The translations under genes were made by a program, and so were the position numbers. A stretch of 64,000 nt of DNA from Chloroflexota bacterium (lineage in GTDB: Bacteria; Chloroflexota; Limnocylindria; Limnocylindrales; CSP1-4), in NCBI GenBank assembly GCA_021783095.1, contig JAJXUG010000008.1, positions 1-64,000 of the forward strand, read 5' to 3'. The notes beneath the pieces are model-generated. The model was not told the DNA's origin. It did not search any database and saw only the letters and a program-made list of their open reading frames with translations. Of this stretch, positions 26,897-35,129 are shown one piece after another. Within the stretch, counting starts at the first letter, position 1; every line of letters starts with the position of its first letter.

Positions 26897-28054
26897 ATGT
26901 TCCGCAGCCAGGGCACTTCAAGGGGCGCGGCCTTCAAGGCCGCCCACGTCCATGCAGGCCGGATCGCCGCCGCCATGGTGGGCGCGGCCGTTCTCGTCGC
27001 CGGGTGCAGCAGCGTCCCGGCATCGAGCCCCACTGGCGTCACACCCGCCGTGCCGGCCGCCTATGGCGGTTCGTCCGCCTCGTCCGCCTCCTCCGCCGCG
27101 CCCTCCTCGGCCGCGACCGCCAGCGGCGCGGCGCCCTCCTCCCCCGCGACGGCCGGTGAAGCGCTCGCGCTCCAGCAAAACTTCGTGAGCGTGGTCAAGC
27201 AGGTCAACCCGTCGGTCGTGGTCATCGAGACCGCGAGCGGGCTCGGGTCCGGGATCGTCTACGACACCAAGGGCGACATCGTGACCAACGCCCACGTCAC
27301 CGCGGGCAGCCGGACCTTCAAGGTCACGCTGGCCGATGGGCGGACGCTCGACGGCACGCTCGTCGGCTCCTTCTTGAGCGATGACATCGCGGTCATCCAC
27401 GTGAACGCCACCGGGCTCACCCCGGCCACCTTCGCGAACTCCTCGACCCTCGCTGTCGGCGACATCGTCCTCGCGATCGGCAACCCGCTCGGCCTCCAGA
27501 GCAGCGTCACCGAGGGGATCGTCAGCGCGATCGGCCGGACCGTCTCCGAGGGGAACGGCGCGGCGCTGCCGAACACGATCCAGACCAGCGCGGCCATCAA
27601 CCCGGGCAACAGCGGCGGCGCCCTCGTCGACCTCGCCGGACAGGTCGTGGGCATCCCCACCCTGGCGGCGAGCGATCCGCAGCTCGGGGGCGCGGCCGTC
27701 GGGATCGGCTTCGCCATCTCGAGCAACATGGTCACCGACGTGGCGAACCAGCTCATCGCGAGCGGCACGGTCACGAACTCGCACCGGGCCTACCTGGGCG
27801 TCACCACGATCGACGCGACAGGCGCTCCCGGCGCGGTCGTGCACTCGGTGGCCGCCGGTACTCCAGCCGCGGCCGCGGGCATCGTTCGCGGCGACGCCAT
27901 CACCTCGATCGACGGGAAGGCCACGCCGGACGGCGCCACCCTCGGCGAGGTGCTCGCCGGGCTCACCCCCGGTCAGACGGTGAAGGTCGTGATCGCCAAG
28001 CAGGGCGGCTCGTCCACCACCGTGACCGTGACGCTCGGCCAGTTGCCCGGATGA
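26897..28054 (+). CDS. HtrA-like S1C serine protease lipoprotein
   Basis: A 385-residue exported protease. Lipoprotein signal with lipobox VLVAGC (C37), then an Ala/Ser linker (38-90), a trypsin-like domain with catalytic H133 (IVTNAHV), D163 (SDDIAVIH) and S239 (INPGNSGGAL), and a C-terminal PDZ domain (about 288-380; AYLGV...GDAITSIDGK...VLAGLTPGQTV). DegP/HtrA proteins degrade misfolded envelope proteins. It is first in an operon with MacA-, MacB- and DUF5666-like genes, opposite a DesK-like sensor, suggesting an envelope-stress regulon. Confidence 0.92.
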   Translation: MFRSQGTSRGAAFKAAHVHAGRIAAAMVGAAVLVAGCSSVPASSPTGVTPAVPAAYGGSSASSASSAAPSSAATASGAAPSSPATAGEALALQQNFVSVVKQVNPSVVVIETASGLGSGIVYDTKGDIVTNAHVTAGSRTFKVTLADGRTLDGTLVGSFLSDDIAVIHVNATGLTPATFANSSTLAVGDIVLAIGNPLGLQSSVTEGIVSAIGRTVSEGNGAALPNTIQTSAAINPGNSGGALVDLAGQVVGIPTLAASDPQLGGAAVGIGFAISSNMVTDVANQLIASGTVTNSHRAYLGVTTIDATGAPGAVVHSVAAGTPAAAAGIVRGDAITSIDGKATPDGATLGEVLAGLTPGQTVKVVIAKQGGSSTTVTVTLGQLPG

Positions 28055-28128
28055 GCGGTTGACCGATCGCCCCCCTGCCAGCCCTTCCCCTGACCACGCC
28101 CCACGTCAAGCCCAGAGGCACCAACGTC

Positions 28129-29673
28129 ATGACCTTGCCCTTCAACCCCCCCCGTGGGGCCCCGGCCGAGCCCGAGGCGTTCACCTTCTACCAGGAGTTC
28201 GCGGCCGAGACCCAACCGAGGCCGCACCGCCTGCGCCGCCTGGTGGTGATCCCGGTGGCCGTCGTGGCGATCGCGATCGTCGGGCTGTGGGTCGCCAACC
28301 CGTTCGCCGCGACCGGCTCGACCATCGTGACGGCGAGGGCGACGACCGGGACCATCGTCAGCAGCGTGAGCATCTCCGGCACCGTCGCCTCGTCTGCCGT
28401 CGACGAGCTCACCTTCGCGACGGCCGGGACCGTCAGCGCGGTCAACGTGACCGCCGGCGCGACCGTGACCGCCGGCGAGGTCCTCGCCACGATCGACGCC
28501 ACCTCGCTCCAGGCGCAGATCCAGACCGCCCAGGCGAACCTGGCCTCCGCCCAGGCGCGGCTCGCGCTCGACCAGGCCGGGCCCACGGCGGCCACCAAGG
28601 CGTCCGCGAACGACTCCGTGACCCAGGCGCAACTCGCGCTCTCCAGCGCCCGCCAGAACCTGAGCGACACGTACGCCAAGAACGCCCAGTCCATCGCTCA
28701 GGCCAACGCTGCGGTCAGCGCCGCGCAGGCGACGCTGGCGAGCGACAAGGCGGCCGTGCCCGCGGTTCCCGCGGCCCAGATCACCAAGGACGAGCAGGCG
28801 GTCACCAGCGCTGAGCAGGCGCTCTCGGGCGCGCAGCTCAATGCCTCCATCGCGGTTCAGCAGGCGCAGAACCAGGTCAGCTCGGCGAGCCTGGGCGTCA
28901 CGTCGGCGGAGCACGGCTACGCGCTCAAGATCGTCCCCACGGCGGCCGCCCAGATCGCCTCCGACAAGGCGGCGGTCGCGGCCGCCCAGCAGGCCCTCAC
29001 GAACCTCCAGTCGACGGGCACCACCATCACGTCGCCCATCGCGGGCACGGTGACCGCCGTCAACCTCGAGGTCGGACAGCAGGTCTCCGGATCCTCCGCG
29101 GGCAGCTCCGCCTCGACCTCCACGACGGGCCAGATCGAGGTCATGGACCTCGCCAAGCTCCAGATCGCCGGACAGGCGTCCGAGACGGACATCGCCAAGC
29201 TCAAGGCCAATCAGCCCGCCACCGTCACCGCAGCCGCGATCGGCAGCGCCACCGTCGTCGGCTCGGTCTGCTCGATCGGCGTCGTCGGCACGCAGATCTC
29301 CGGCGTCACCAGCTACCCGGTCACGGTCTGCCTGGACGGCACGAACAGCGGGCTGCTGGTGGGCATGAGCGCGACGGCCGCCGTCCAGACGGCACGGGCC
29401 GACAACGCGGTCCTCGTGCCGAGCCTCGCGGTCCACACCACCGGGAGCCAGCAGACCGTCACCGTCATCGGCGCCGACGGCACCACGCAGACCCTGGTCC
29501 CGGTGACGGTGGGGATCACCAACGGGTCGCAGACCCAGATCCTGACCGGCATCCCGAGCGGCACGACCGTGGTCGAGTCCCTCCAGACCTCCACCAGCGC
29601 CGGCACGGGCCGGACGGGCGGCGCCGGCGGCTTCCGCGGCGTCACGGGGATCGGCGGTGGGTTCGGTGGCTGA
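28129..29673 (+). CDS. MacA-like (HlyD/RND) periplasmic adaptor
   Basis: A 514-residue protein. One membrane anchor (about 38-57), a lipoyl-like beta half (ISGTVASSAVDELTFATAGTVSAVNVTAGATVTAGEVLATID), a long Ala/Gln-rich coiled-coil hairpin (about 125-290), the second lipoyl half (ITSPIAGTVTAVNLEVGQQV), then a beta-barrel region with LVPSLAVHTT and a Gly-rich tail. It should couple the MacB-type ABC transporter to extracytoplasmic substrate handling. It begins 74 bp after the protease stop and overlaps the ATPase gene. Confidence 0.88.
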   Translation: MTLPFNPPRGAPAEPEAFTFYQEFAAETQPRPHRLRRLVVIPVAVVAIAIVGLWVANPFAATGSTIVTARATTGTIVSSVSISGTVASSAVDELTFATAGTVSAVNVTAGATVTAGEVLATIDATSLQAQIQTAQANLASAQARLALDQAGPTAATKASANDSVTQAQLALSSARQNLSDTYAKNAQSIAQANAAVSAAQATLASDKAAVPAVPAAQITKDEQAVTSAEQALSGAQLNASIAVQQAQNQVSSASLGVTSAEHGYALKIVPTAAAQIASDKAAVAAAQQALTNLQSTGTTITSPIAGTVTAVNLEVGQQVSGSSAGSSASTSTTGQIEVMDLAKLQIAGQASETDIAKLKANQPATVTAAAIGSATVVGSVCSIGVVGTQISGVTSYPVTVCLDGTNSGLLVGMSATAAVQTARADNAVLVPSLAVHTTGSQQTVTVIGADGTTQTLVPVTVGITNGSQTQILTGIPSGTTVVESLQTSTSAGTGRTGGAGGFRGVTGIGGGFGG

Positions 29674-30550
29674 GCAGACGCTCCCCAACGCGACGCAGCT
29701 CCCGATCCCGATGACCAGCCTCGCGTCGGCCGCCGCCGACCCGGCGCGGCTCGCCGCTCCGCAACCGATCGTCGCGATGCACGGCATCGTCAAGCGCTAC
29801 GGCGGCGGTGCGGACGACGGCGGGGACACCACCGCCGTCTACGCCCTGCGCGGGGTGGACCTCACGATCCGGCGCGGCGAGTTCGTGGCCATCGTCGGCC
29901 CGTCCGGCTCGGGCAAGACCACCCTGATGAACATCCTCGGCTGCCTCGACGTCGCCGACCGCGGCCGCTACGTCCTCGCCGGCGTCGACGTCTCGCGCCT
30001 CGAGGACGACGCCCTGGCCAAGGTTCGGAACCACTTCGTGGGGTTCGTGTTCCAGCAGTCCAACCTGCTGGCGCGGACCTCGGCGGTCGACAACGTCGCG
30101 CTCCCGCTCGCCTATCGGGGCGACAGCCAGCGGCATGCCAAGGCGCTCGCGGCGCTCAAGGCCGTCGGCCTCGAGCGGCGCGCCGGCCACCGCCCGAACC
30201 AGCTCTCCGGCGGGGAGCAGCAGCGCGTCGCCATCGCGCGCGCCCTTGTCACGTCGCCTGCCATCCTGCTCGCGGACGAGCCGACCGGCGCCCTGGACTC
30301 GAAGACCGGGGCCGGGATCATGGCGCTCTTCGCGCAACTGCATGCGAGCGGACGGACCGTCATCGTGGTGACGCACGACCCGCGGATCGCCGACCTCGCG
30401 CCGCGCCAGGTCCACCTCCTCGACGGGCGCATCGTGCTCGACGCCTCGACGGCGGAGATCCACGCCCGCCGACTCGACGACGCGTCACCGTTCCAGGCGA
30501 TCGCGATGGCGGCGCCCGGCGCGGCGGCGGCAAGCCCCGAGGCCCACTGA
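29657..30550 (+). CDS. MacB-type ABC transporter ATP-binding protein
   Basis: A 297-residue ATPase of the lipoprotein/macrolide (LolD/MacB) group. Walker A GPSGSGKTTLMNILG, Q loop FVFQQSNLL, signature LSGGEQQRVAIARAL, Walker B ILLADEPTGALD and switch VTHDPRIA. The N-terminal 35 residues are variable. GTG 29657 overlaps the end of the adaptor gene; GTG 29666 is an alternative. It works with the permease encoded 1 bp downstream. Confidence 0.93.
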   Translation: MGSVAEQTLPNATQLPIPMTSLASAAADPARLAAPQPIVAMHGIVKRYGGGADDGGDTTAVYALRGVDLTIRRGEFVAIVGPSGSGKTTLMNILGCLDVADRGRYVLAGVDVSRLEDDALAKVRNHFVGFVFQQSNLLARTSAVDNVALPLAYRGDSQRHAKALAALKAVGLERRAGHRPNQLSGGEQQRVAIARALVTSPAILLADEPTGALDSKTGAGIMALFAQLHASGRTVIVVTHDPRIADLAPRQVHLLDGRIVLDASTAEIHARRLDDASPFQAIAMAAPGAAAASPEAH

Positions 30551-30551
30551 C

Positions 30552-31808
30552 ATGCCCATCCTCGAGACGCTCCGCACGGCGTTCATCGCCACGGCGGCGA
30601 ACAAGCTCCGGGCCGCCCTCACGATCCTGGGGATCCTGGTGGGCGTCGCGGCGGTCATCGGCATGGTGTCCGTCGGCGAGGGCGCCCAGGCCTCCATCTC
30701 GAACACGCTCGCCGGACTGGGCACGAACCTCGTGCTCGTGTCGCCCGGCGGCACCTCGACCGGCCTGGTCCGCGGCGCGAGCGGTGGCGCGACCACGCTC
30801 ACGCTCGCCGACGTCGCCGCCCTCCAGGCCCCGGGCGCGGTGCCCGACGCGGCAGCCATCGACCCGGAGCTCACCGGGCGCGCCCAGGTGATCGTCGGCG
30901 GGACCAACACCAACACCACGGTCACCGGGACGACGCCGGCCTTCCTCACGGTCCGCAACTGGACGGTTGCCGACGGCTCCTTCTTCACCACCAGTGACGT
31001 CTCGTCCGCCAGCCCGGTCGCCGTCATCGGCGCGACCACCGCCACCAACCTGTTCGCCGGCGCCGAGCCGGTCGGTCAGTACATCAACCTCAACTTCACC
31101 TCGGGCGGGCGCAACGGGCCGGTCCGCTCGGTCCGGCTCCAGGTGGTGGGCGTGCTCGCCGCGAAGGGGACCGCGGGCGGGTTCTTCAACCAGGACGACC
31201 AGGTGGTGGTCCCGGTCACGACCGCCTCCCAGCGGATCTTCGGGCGCACCAACGTGAGCACCATCGCGATCAGCGCGAAGAGCCAGGCCGCGATGTCCAA
31301 CGTCCAGCTCGAGGCGACCCAGGTCCTCCTGGGCACCCACCAGATCGCCGACCCGACGCAGGCCGACTTCACCGTCCAGACGCAGCAGGATCTGCTGACG
31401 GCGGCCACCTCGTCCGCCTCGACGTTCACGGTCCTCCTGGCCGCGATCGGCGGCATCAGCCTCCTCGTCGGCGGCATCGGGATCATGAACATCATGCTGG
31501 TCTCGGTCACCGAGCGGACCCGCGAGATCGGGCTCCGCAAGGCGATCGGCGCCAGCCGCTCCGACATCCTCGGCCAGTTCCTGATCGAGGCCGTGTTCCT
31601 GACCACGCTCGGCGGCATCGCGGGCGGGGTCGTCGGGATCCTCGTGTCCGTCGGGATCGCCAGGTTCACCACGGTGCATGCCACCGTCACCTTCCCCTCG
31701 CTGCTGCTCGCCGTCGGGGTCAGCGCCCTGGTCGGGCTCGCCTTCGGCCTGTACCCGGCGCGCCGCGCCGCGCGTCTCCAGCCCATCGTCGCGCTCCGGA
31801 CCGAGTGA
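30552..31808 (+). CDS. MacB-type ABC transporter permease (FtsX domain)
   Basis: A 418-residue permease. TM1 follows the family N-terminus (AANKLRAALTILGILVGVAAVIGMVSVGEGAQ), then a large extracytoplasmic MacB_PCD domain (about 45-290), and three C-terminal helices of the FtsX domain with GGIGIMNIMLVSVTERTREIGLRKAIGAS and YPARRAARLQPIVALR. It forms a mechanotransmission-type transporter with the preceding ATPase and adaptor. The stop overlaps the next start (GTGA). Confidence 0.93.
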   Translation: MPILETLRTAFIATAANKLRAALTILGILVGVAAVIGMVSVGEGAQASISNTLAGLGTNLVLVSPGGTSTGLVRGASGGATTLTLADVAALQAPGAVPDAAAIDPELTGRAQVIVGGTNTNTTVTGTTPAFLTVRNWTVADGSFFTTSDVSSASPVAVIGATTATNLFAGAEPVGQYINLNFTSGGRNGPVRSVRLQVVGVLAAKGTAGGFFNQDDQVVVPVTTASQRIFGRTNVSTIAISAKSQAAMSNVQLEATQVLLGTHQIADPTQADFTVQTQQDLLTAATSSASTFTVLLAAIGGISLLVGGIGIMNIMLVSVTERTREIGLRKAIGASRSDILGQFLIEAVFLTTLGGIAGGVVGILVSVGIARFTTVHATVTFPSLLLAVGVSALVGLAFGLYPARRAARLQPIVALRTE

Positions 31809-32404
31809 CGCGCGATGCCGTGACCCCTCCGACACCCCTCCAGCCGCGACCCGAGCACCGGGTCACCACCCCCACGGAGCACATGATGAACGCCGCCACC
31901 CCCCAGACGCCCGAGCTCGACTACCACTTCACAACCCCGCGGCCCGCCGCCAGGCGATCCTCGAGGCGGACCCCCCTCATGGCCGCCGCGGCCCTCGTCA
32001 TCGCCCTCATCGGCTTCGGCGGCGGTTTCGCGGTCGCGGACGCCACGGCCGCGAAACCCGCTGGACGGACCTTCTCAGGCGTCAACGGACAGGGGGCCGG
32101 CGGCGGGGGAGGGGCGTCCGGGACCGTCGCCTCGGTGTCCTCGACCCAGATGACCGTGACCACGCAGGCAGGCGGGTCCAAGCTCGTCCTGCTCTCGCCC
32201 ACGACCACCGTCACCCAGGTCTCCTCGACGCCGGCCGCCATCTCGGCCATCGCCAACGGGACCCGGGTGACCGTCATCGGCACGACCAACCCTGACGGGA
32301 GCGTCACGGCCACGCAGGTCGTGATCGGCAACGTGGGCGCATTCGGCCGCAACCGATCGTTCGGCGCGGGCGGCGCATCGCCGGCCGCGAGCACCGCCCC
32401 CTGA
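31805..32404 (+). CDS. DUF5666-like membrane-anchored protein
   Basis: A 199-residue protein, one membrane helix (about 58-80) after a Pro-rich N-terminus. Its extracytoplasmic domain contains GTVASVSSTQMTVTTQAGGSKLVLLSPTTTV and NGTRVTVIGTTNPDGSVTATQVVIG, the two-strand repeat of DUF5666. GTG 31805 overlaps the permease stop; ATG 31883 is an alternative that would shorten the cytoplasmic segment. DUF5666-type proteins often follow HtrA/MacAB-like genes; function unknown. Confidence 0.7.
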   Translation: MTRDAVTPPTPLQPRPEHRVTTPTEHMMNAATPQTPELDYHFTTPRPAARRSSRRTPLMAAAALVIALIGFGGGFAVADATAAKPAGRTFSGVNGQGAGGGGGASGTVASVSSTQMTVTTQAGGSKLVLLSPTTTVTQVSSTPAAISAIANGTRVTVIGTTNPDGSVTATQVVIGNVGAFGRNRSFGAGGASPAASTAP

Positions 32405-32435
32405 CGGCGCCGATCCCAGCGCATCCAGTTCGTGG

Positions 32436-32466
32436 TGCCCCCGTCCGGATCATCCGGGCGGGGGCA
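32436..32466. terminator. hairpin terminator of the HtrA-MacAB operon
   Basis: TGCCCCCG-T-CCGG pairs with CCGG-G-CGGGGGCA (one G-U pair) around a five-base loop, 32 bp after the last stop of the operon and before the convergent deazaflavin reductase gene. There is no T tract. Confidence 0.6.
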
Positions 32467-32544
32467 TCGCCACGTGGCGATCCTGCCGGTGCCGCCCAGT
32501 GCCACGGCCTCGACGCGTGCACCCTGCGCGCGAGGTCGGCCCGG

Positions 32545-33072
32545 CTATGCGGCGTCGACCGTGTCGACTGCGGCGCCCGCGTCGACGACGTCGGCGGCAT
32601 CGACCCGCCGGAGCCGCAGACAGTGCTGGACGCGGAACATCCGCAGGCTCCGTTGATCCGAGAGAGGGAAGCGGGACTCGACCGTCGCGAGCGGGACGAG
32701 CTCGGGCCGGACAACCGGATGGACCTGGCCGTCCTTGGCGATCGTCGCGCTGCCGCTCGCGAGGACGTTCCTGACCCAGTTCGACTGCGTCCCGTACGGG
32801 AGCGCGATCAGGAACCCGTCCTCCGTGGCGATCGCGTCCACCGGGGTTGCGAGGGCGCGACCCGAGGTCCGCCCCACGTGCCGGACCACCGACGTCGTGG
32901 CGCCCCGCGAGCCCGCCGTCCGCATCTGCAGCGGGTTGAACAGGCGGCTGAACCGGCGCAGGAGGTCGACGGCGAGCCGCTTCCGCGCGCGCACGCCGAG
33001 CAGCACGAGGACGGCGATTGCCAGGATGGCGACAACGCCGCCGCCGACGATGATGAGCAGTGTCCCGAGCAC
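32545..33072 (-). CDS. deazaflavin (F420)-dependent nitroreductase-family protein
   Basis: A 175-residue protein. An N-terminal membrane helix (3-27) is followed by a split-barrel domain: VVRHVGRTSGRALATPVDAI, DGFLIALPYGTQSNWVRNVLASG and ATIAKDGQVHPV, the core of the DDN/deazaflavin-dependent oxidoreductase family that uses F420H2. The C-terminus is Val/Asp-rich. It starts with GTG 33072 behind an AGGAGG site. It is divergent from a TetR regulator with shared iterons between them. Confidence 0.83.
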   Translation of the reverse strand: MLGTLLIIVGGGVVAILAIAVLVLLGVRARKRLAVDLLRRFSRLFNPLQMRTAGSRGATTSVVRHVGRTSGRALATPVDAIATEDGFLIALPYGTQSNWVRNVLASGSATIAKDGQVHPVVRPELVPLATVESRFPLSDQRSLRMFRVQHCLRLRRVDAADVVDAGAAVDTVDAA

Positions 33073-33106
33073 CTTCCAAACCTCCTGAACCTGGCCGTGC
33101 TACGCT

Positions 33107-33151
33107 GTAAGCCGCAGATGACGCCGTAAGCCTACGATTACACCGTAAGCC
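33107..33151. promoter_or_regulatory. three GTAAGCC iterons at 19-bp spacing
   Basis: GTAAGCC occurs at 33107, 33126 and 33145, exactly 19 bp apart, in the 103-bp gap between the divergent reductase and TetR genes. The first two 19-bp units share GTAAGCC-NNN-GAT-N-AC-N-CC. It is a likely TetR operator array controlling both genes. Confidence 0.65.
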
Positions 33152-33175
33152 TGTCAAGGCCTGCTGGAGGACGAC

Positions 33176-33844
33176 ATGGCCGCCACTGACGGACGGGCGC
33201 GCCGCCGGGCGCCACTGACGAGGGCACGCGTGCTGCAGGCCGCCGTCAAGCTGGCCGATCGGGGCGGGCTGTCGAGCCTGTCGATGCGCAAGCTCGGTCA
33301 GGCGCTCGGCGTGGAGGCGATGTCGCTGTACAAGCACGTCGCCGACAAGGACGACATCCTCGACGGCATCGTCGACGCCGTGTTCGCCGAGGTCGCGCTG
33401 CCCGCCGCCGACGCCGATTGGCGGGCCGCGATGCGGACTCGAGCCCTCGCGGCCCGGCAGGTGCTGCTCCGCCACCCGTGGGCGATCGGCCTGCTGGATT
33501 CGCGGCGCAGCCCCGGCCCCGCGACCGTCCGCCACCACGACGCGGTGATCGGGAGCCTGCGGCGGGGCGGCTTCTCGATCGAGATGGCGGCCCACGCCTT
33601 CTCGCTGCTCGACAGCTACATCTACGGCTTCGCGCTCCAGGAGGCCAGCCTGCCCTACGCCCCCGAGGAGATCAAGCAGGCGGCGACGGACATGCTCCCG
33701 GGGACCAGCCCGGACGCCTATCCCCATCTCGCGGAGATGCTGGCCGAGTTCGCCCTCAAGCCCGGCTACTCGTACGACGCGGAGTTCGAGTTCGGGCTCG
33801 ACCTCATCCTCGATGGCCTGGCCCGACGCGGCGGCCTGGGCTGA
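33176..33844 (+). CDS. TetR-family transcriptional regulator
   Basis: A 222-residue protein. HTH at about 15-62: [47 protein letters not shown], the TetR(tetracycline)-like class. The C-terminal ligand domain (TetR_C) is helical and contains [25 protein letters not shown] site precedes the ATG. It probably represses the divergent F420-type reductase and itself through the 19-bp iterons. Confidence 0.9.
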   Translation: MAATDGRARRRAPLTRARVLQAAVKLADRGGLSSLSMRKLGQALGVEAMSLYKHVADKDDILDGIVDAVFAEVALPAADADWRAAMRTRALAARQVLLRHPWAIGLLDSRRSPGPATVRHHDAVIGSLRRGGFSIEMAAHAFSLLDSYIYGFALQEASLPYAPEEIKQAATDMLPGTSPDAYPHLAEMLAEFALKPGYSYDAEFEFGLDLILDGLARRGGLG

Positions 33845-33869
33845 CCATCGACATCCTGGGGCGACGCTG

Positions 33870-34619
33870 CTAGGTGGGCCGTCCCCAGATGACGACGCCC
33901 GCGACGCCACACCGGAGCGGATCGAGGCCGTGGCGCGCGAACACGGCGCGGACCCCGGCATCGAAGCGAGCGGCGCGATCGCCCAGTCGAACGCGAGCGA
34001 GCGTGCTGGTGCTGTGGAGCATCTCGATGTAGTCGTCGACCGATTGCTCGAACGGCATCGGCTCCGTCCGCTGCCGACCCTGGATCGCGAACCGGCCGGA
34101 GGCACTGAGCTCGTCCATGAGGTCTGGGGTCTCGCGGTGGTGGTCGATCTCGGAGTGCTCGCGGATGACAGCCTCGAGCTCAGGCCGGTACGGGCCATGG
34201 ACGATCTCGGTGTCGGCCACCGCAACCACCGCGTCCGGGGCAAGAGCCTCGCGAAGTCGGGCAAGGGCCACCTCGGGGTCGAGCCAGTGCAGGCTGGCGC
34301 CCGCGGTGATCAGGCCGTACTGGGGCGACAGCGGAGCGTCCTCCGCGCGACCACGGATCCACTGGAGGCGCCGGTCGGCGCCACCGGGCAGACGCCGGCC
34401 CTCGTCGATCATCGCGGCGGAGGGATCGACGGCATCGACGCGCTCGGCGAAGCCCACCATCCGTCGTGCCAGCGCGCCGGTGCCCGCACCGACGTCCAGA
34501 ATCGTGCGCGGGGCGACCAGCAGGCCGCGTAGCGTGGTCAGCACCTCGTCCGGATACGGCGCGCGGTGGCGGTACAAGCGCGCAACCTCGGGGTCAGTGA
34601 AGACAGCTCCCAACGTCAT
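33870..34619 (-). CDS. class I SAM-dependent methyltransferase
   Basis: A 249-residue protein with Ado-Met motif TILDVGAGTGALARRM (about 40-55), VDAVDPSAAMID, and the ITAGASLHWLDPEVALARL segment typical of the Methyltransf_11 group related to trans-aconitate methyltransferase. The substrate is unknown. It ends 25 bp from the convergent TetR stop. The message start is close to a TATCGA hexamer, and there is no strong Shine-Dalgarno. Confidence 0.82.
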   Translation of the reverse strand: MTLGAVFTDPEVARLYRHRAPYPDEVLTTLRGLLVAPRTILDVGAGTGALARRMVGFAERVDAVDPSAAMIDEGRRLPGGADRRLQWIRGRAEDAPLSPQYGLITAGASLHWLDPEVALARLREALAPDAVVAVADTEIVHGPYRPELEAVIREHSEIDHHRETPDLMDELSASGRFAIQGRQRTEPMPFEQSVDDYIEMLHSTSTLARVRLGDRAARFDAGVRAVFARHGLDPLRCGVAGVVIWGRPT

Positions 34620-34749
34620 CCTTCGATACCTCTCGCAGGCGTCTCATCCTGACGGTTCCCGGCCTCGCTCGCCACCGACGATGAGCGTGCAGAATGCGAC
34701 GCCGGCGGTTCCTCCCCGAGGCGCGGGGCCCGCTGACGGGCGACCCGGC

Positions 34750-34858
34750 GCCGGCGACCCGTCGCCAGCGAGCCAGCGCCTGCGCCCCCGGTGCCGGCGA
34801 CCCAGGCCCGCGCCCCGGCGCCGGCGACCCGGCTCCTGCGCCCCAGCGCCGGCGACCC
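34750..34858. repeat. GCCGGCGACCC repeats in the dnaG upstream gap
   Basis: GCCGGCGACCC occurs at 34750, 34793, 34820 and 34848 within a low-complexity stretch of the 510-bp interval between the methyltransferase start and dnaG. Spacing is irregular (43, 27 and 28 bp). No gene is seen in the interval. Confidence 0.5.
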
Positions 34859-35012
34859 AACTATGTGTTGGGAGGCGATGCCGCGAACGTGGCCCATGCG
34901 CAGAACCCCGACTTCGCGCACGGTCCACGCACGCGGACCCGGCTGGTGACCCCACCGTGAGTCACGGCAGACGCATCCGGATGCCCGAGCCCGCCGAGCC
35001 CTTGACGCGCGT

Positions 35013-35074
35013 TTGTCAACCCCTTGACATGGGGGTACAGTCCGTCGTCACGTGGCTTGTCAAGACTTGACAAG
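35013..35074 (+). promoter_or_regulatory. dnaG-rpoD promoter with two TGTCAA/TTGACA palindromes
   Basis: A -35 box TTGTCA (35013-35018) and -10 box TACAGT (35036-35041) are 17 bp apart. TGTCAA-CCCC-TTGACA (35015-35029... arms at 35015-35020 and 35024-35029) overlaps the -35 and spacer. A perfect palindrome CTTGTCAAGACTTGACAAG (35056-35074) lies just downstream of the expected transcription start. Two related palindromes at operator positions suggest a repressor of the primase/sigma operon. Confidence 0.6.
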
Positions 35075-35129
35075 CCCGTACGTGTATCCGCCGGAACCCG
35101 CCGGCGGACAGCGGGGACTGGAGCAGCGA

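Noticed and set aside
34740..34860. Proline/alanine-rich small protein before dnaG
   Set aside because: Readable in several frames because of the GCCGGCGACCC repeats; no start context or conservation evidence.
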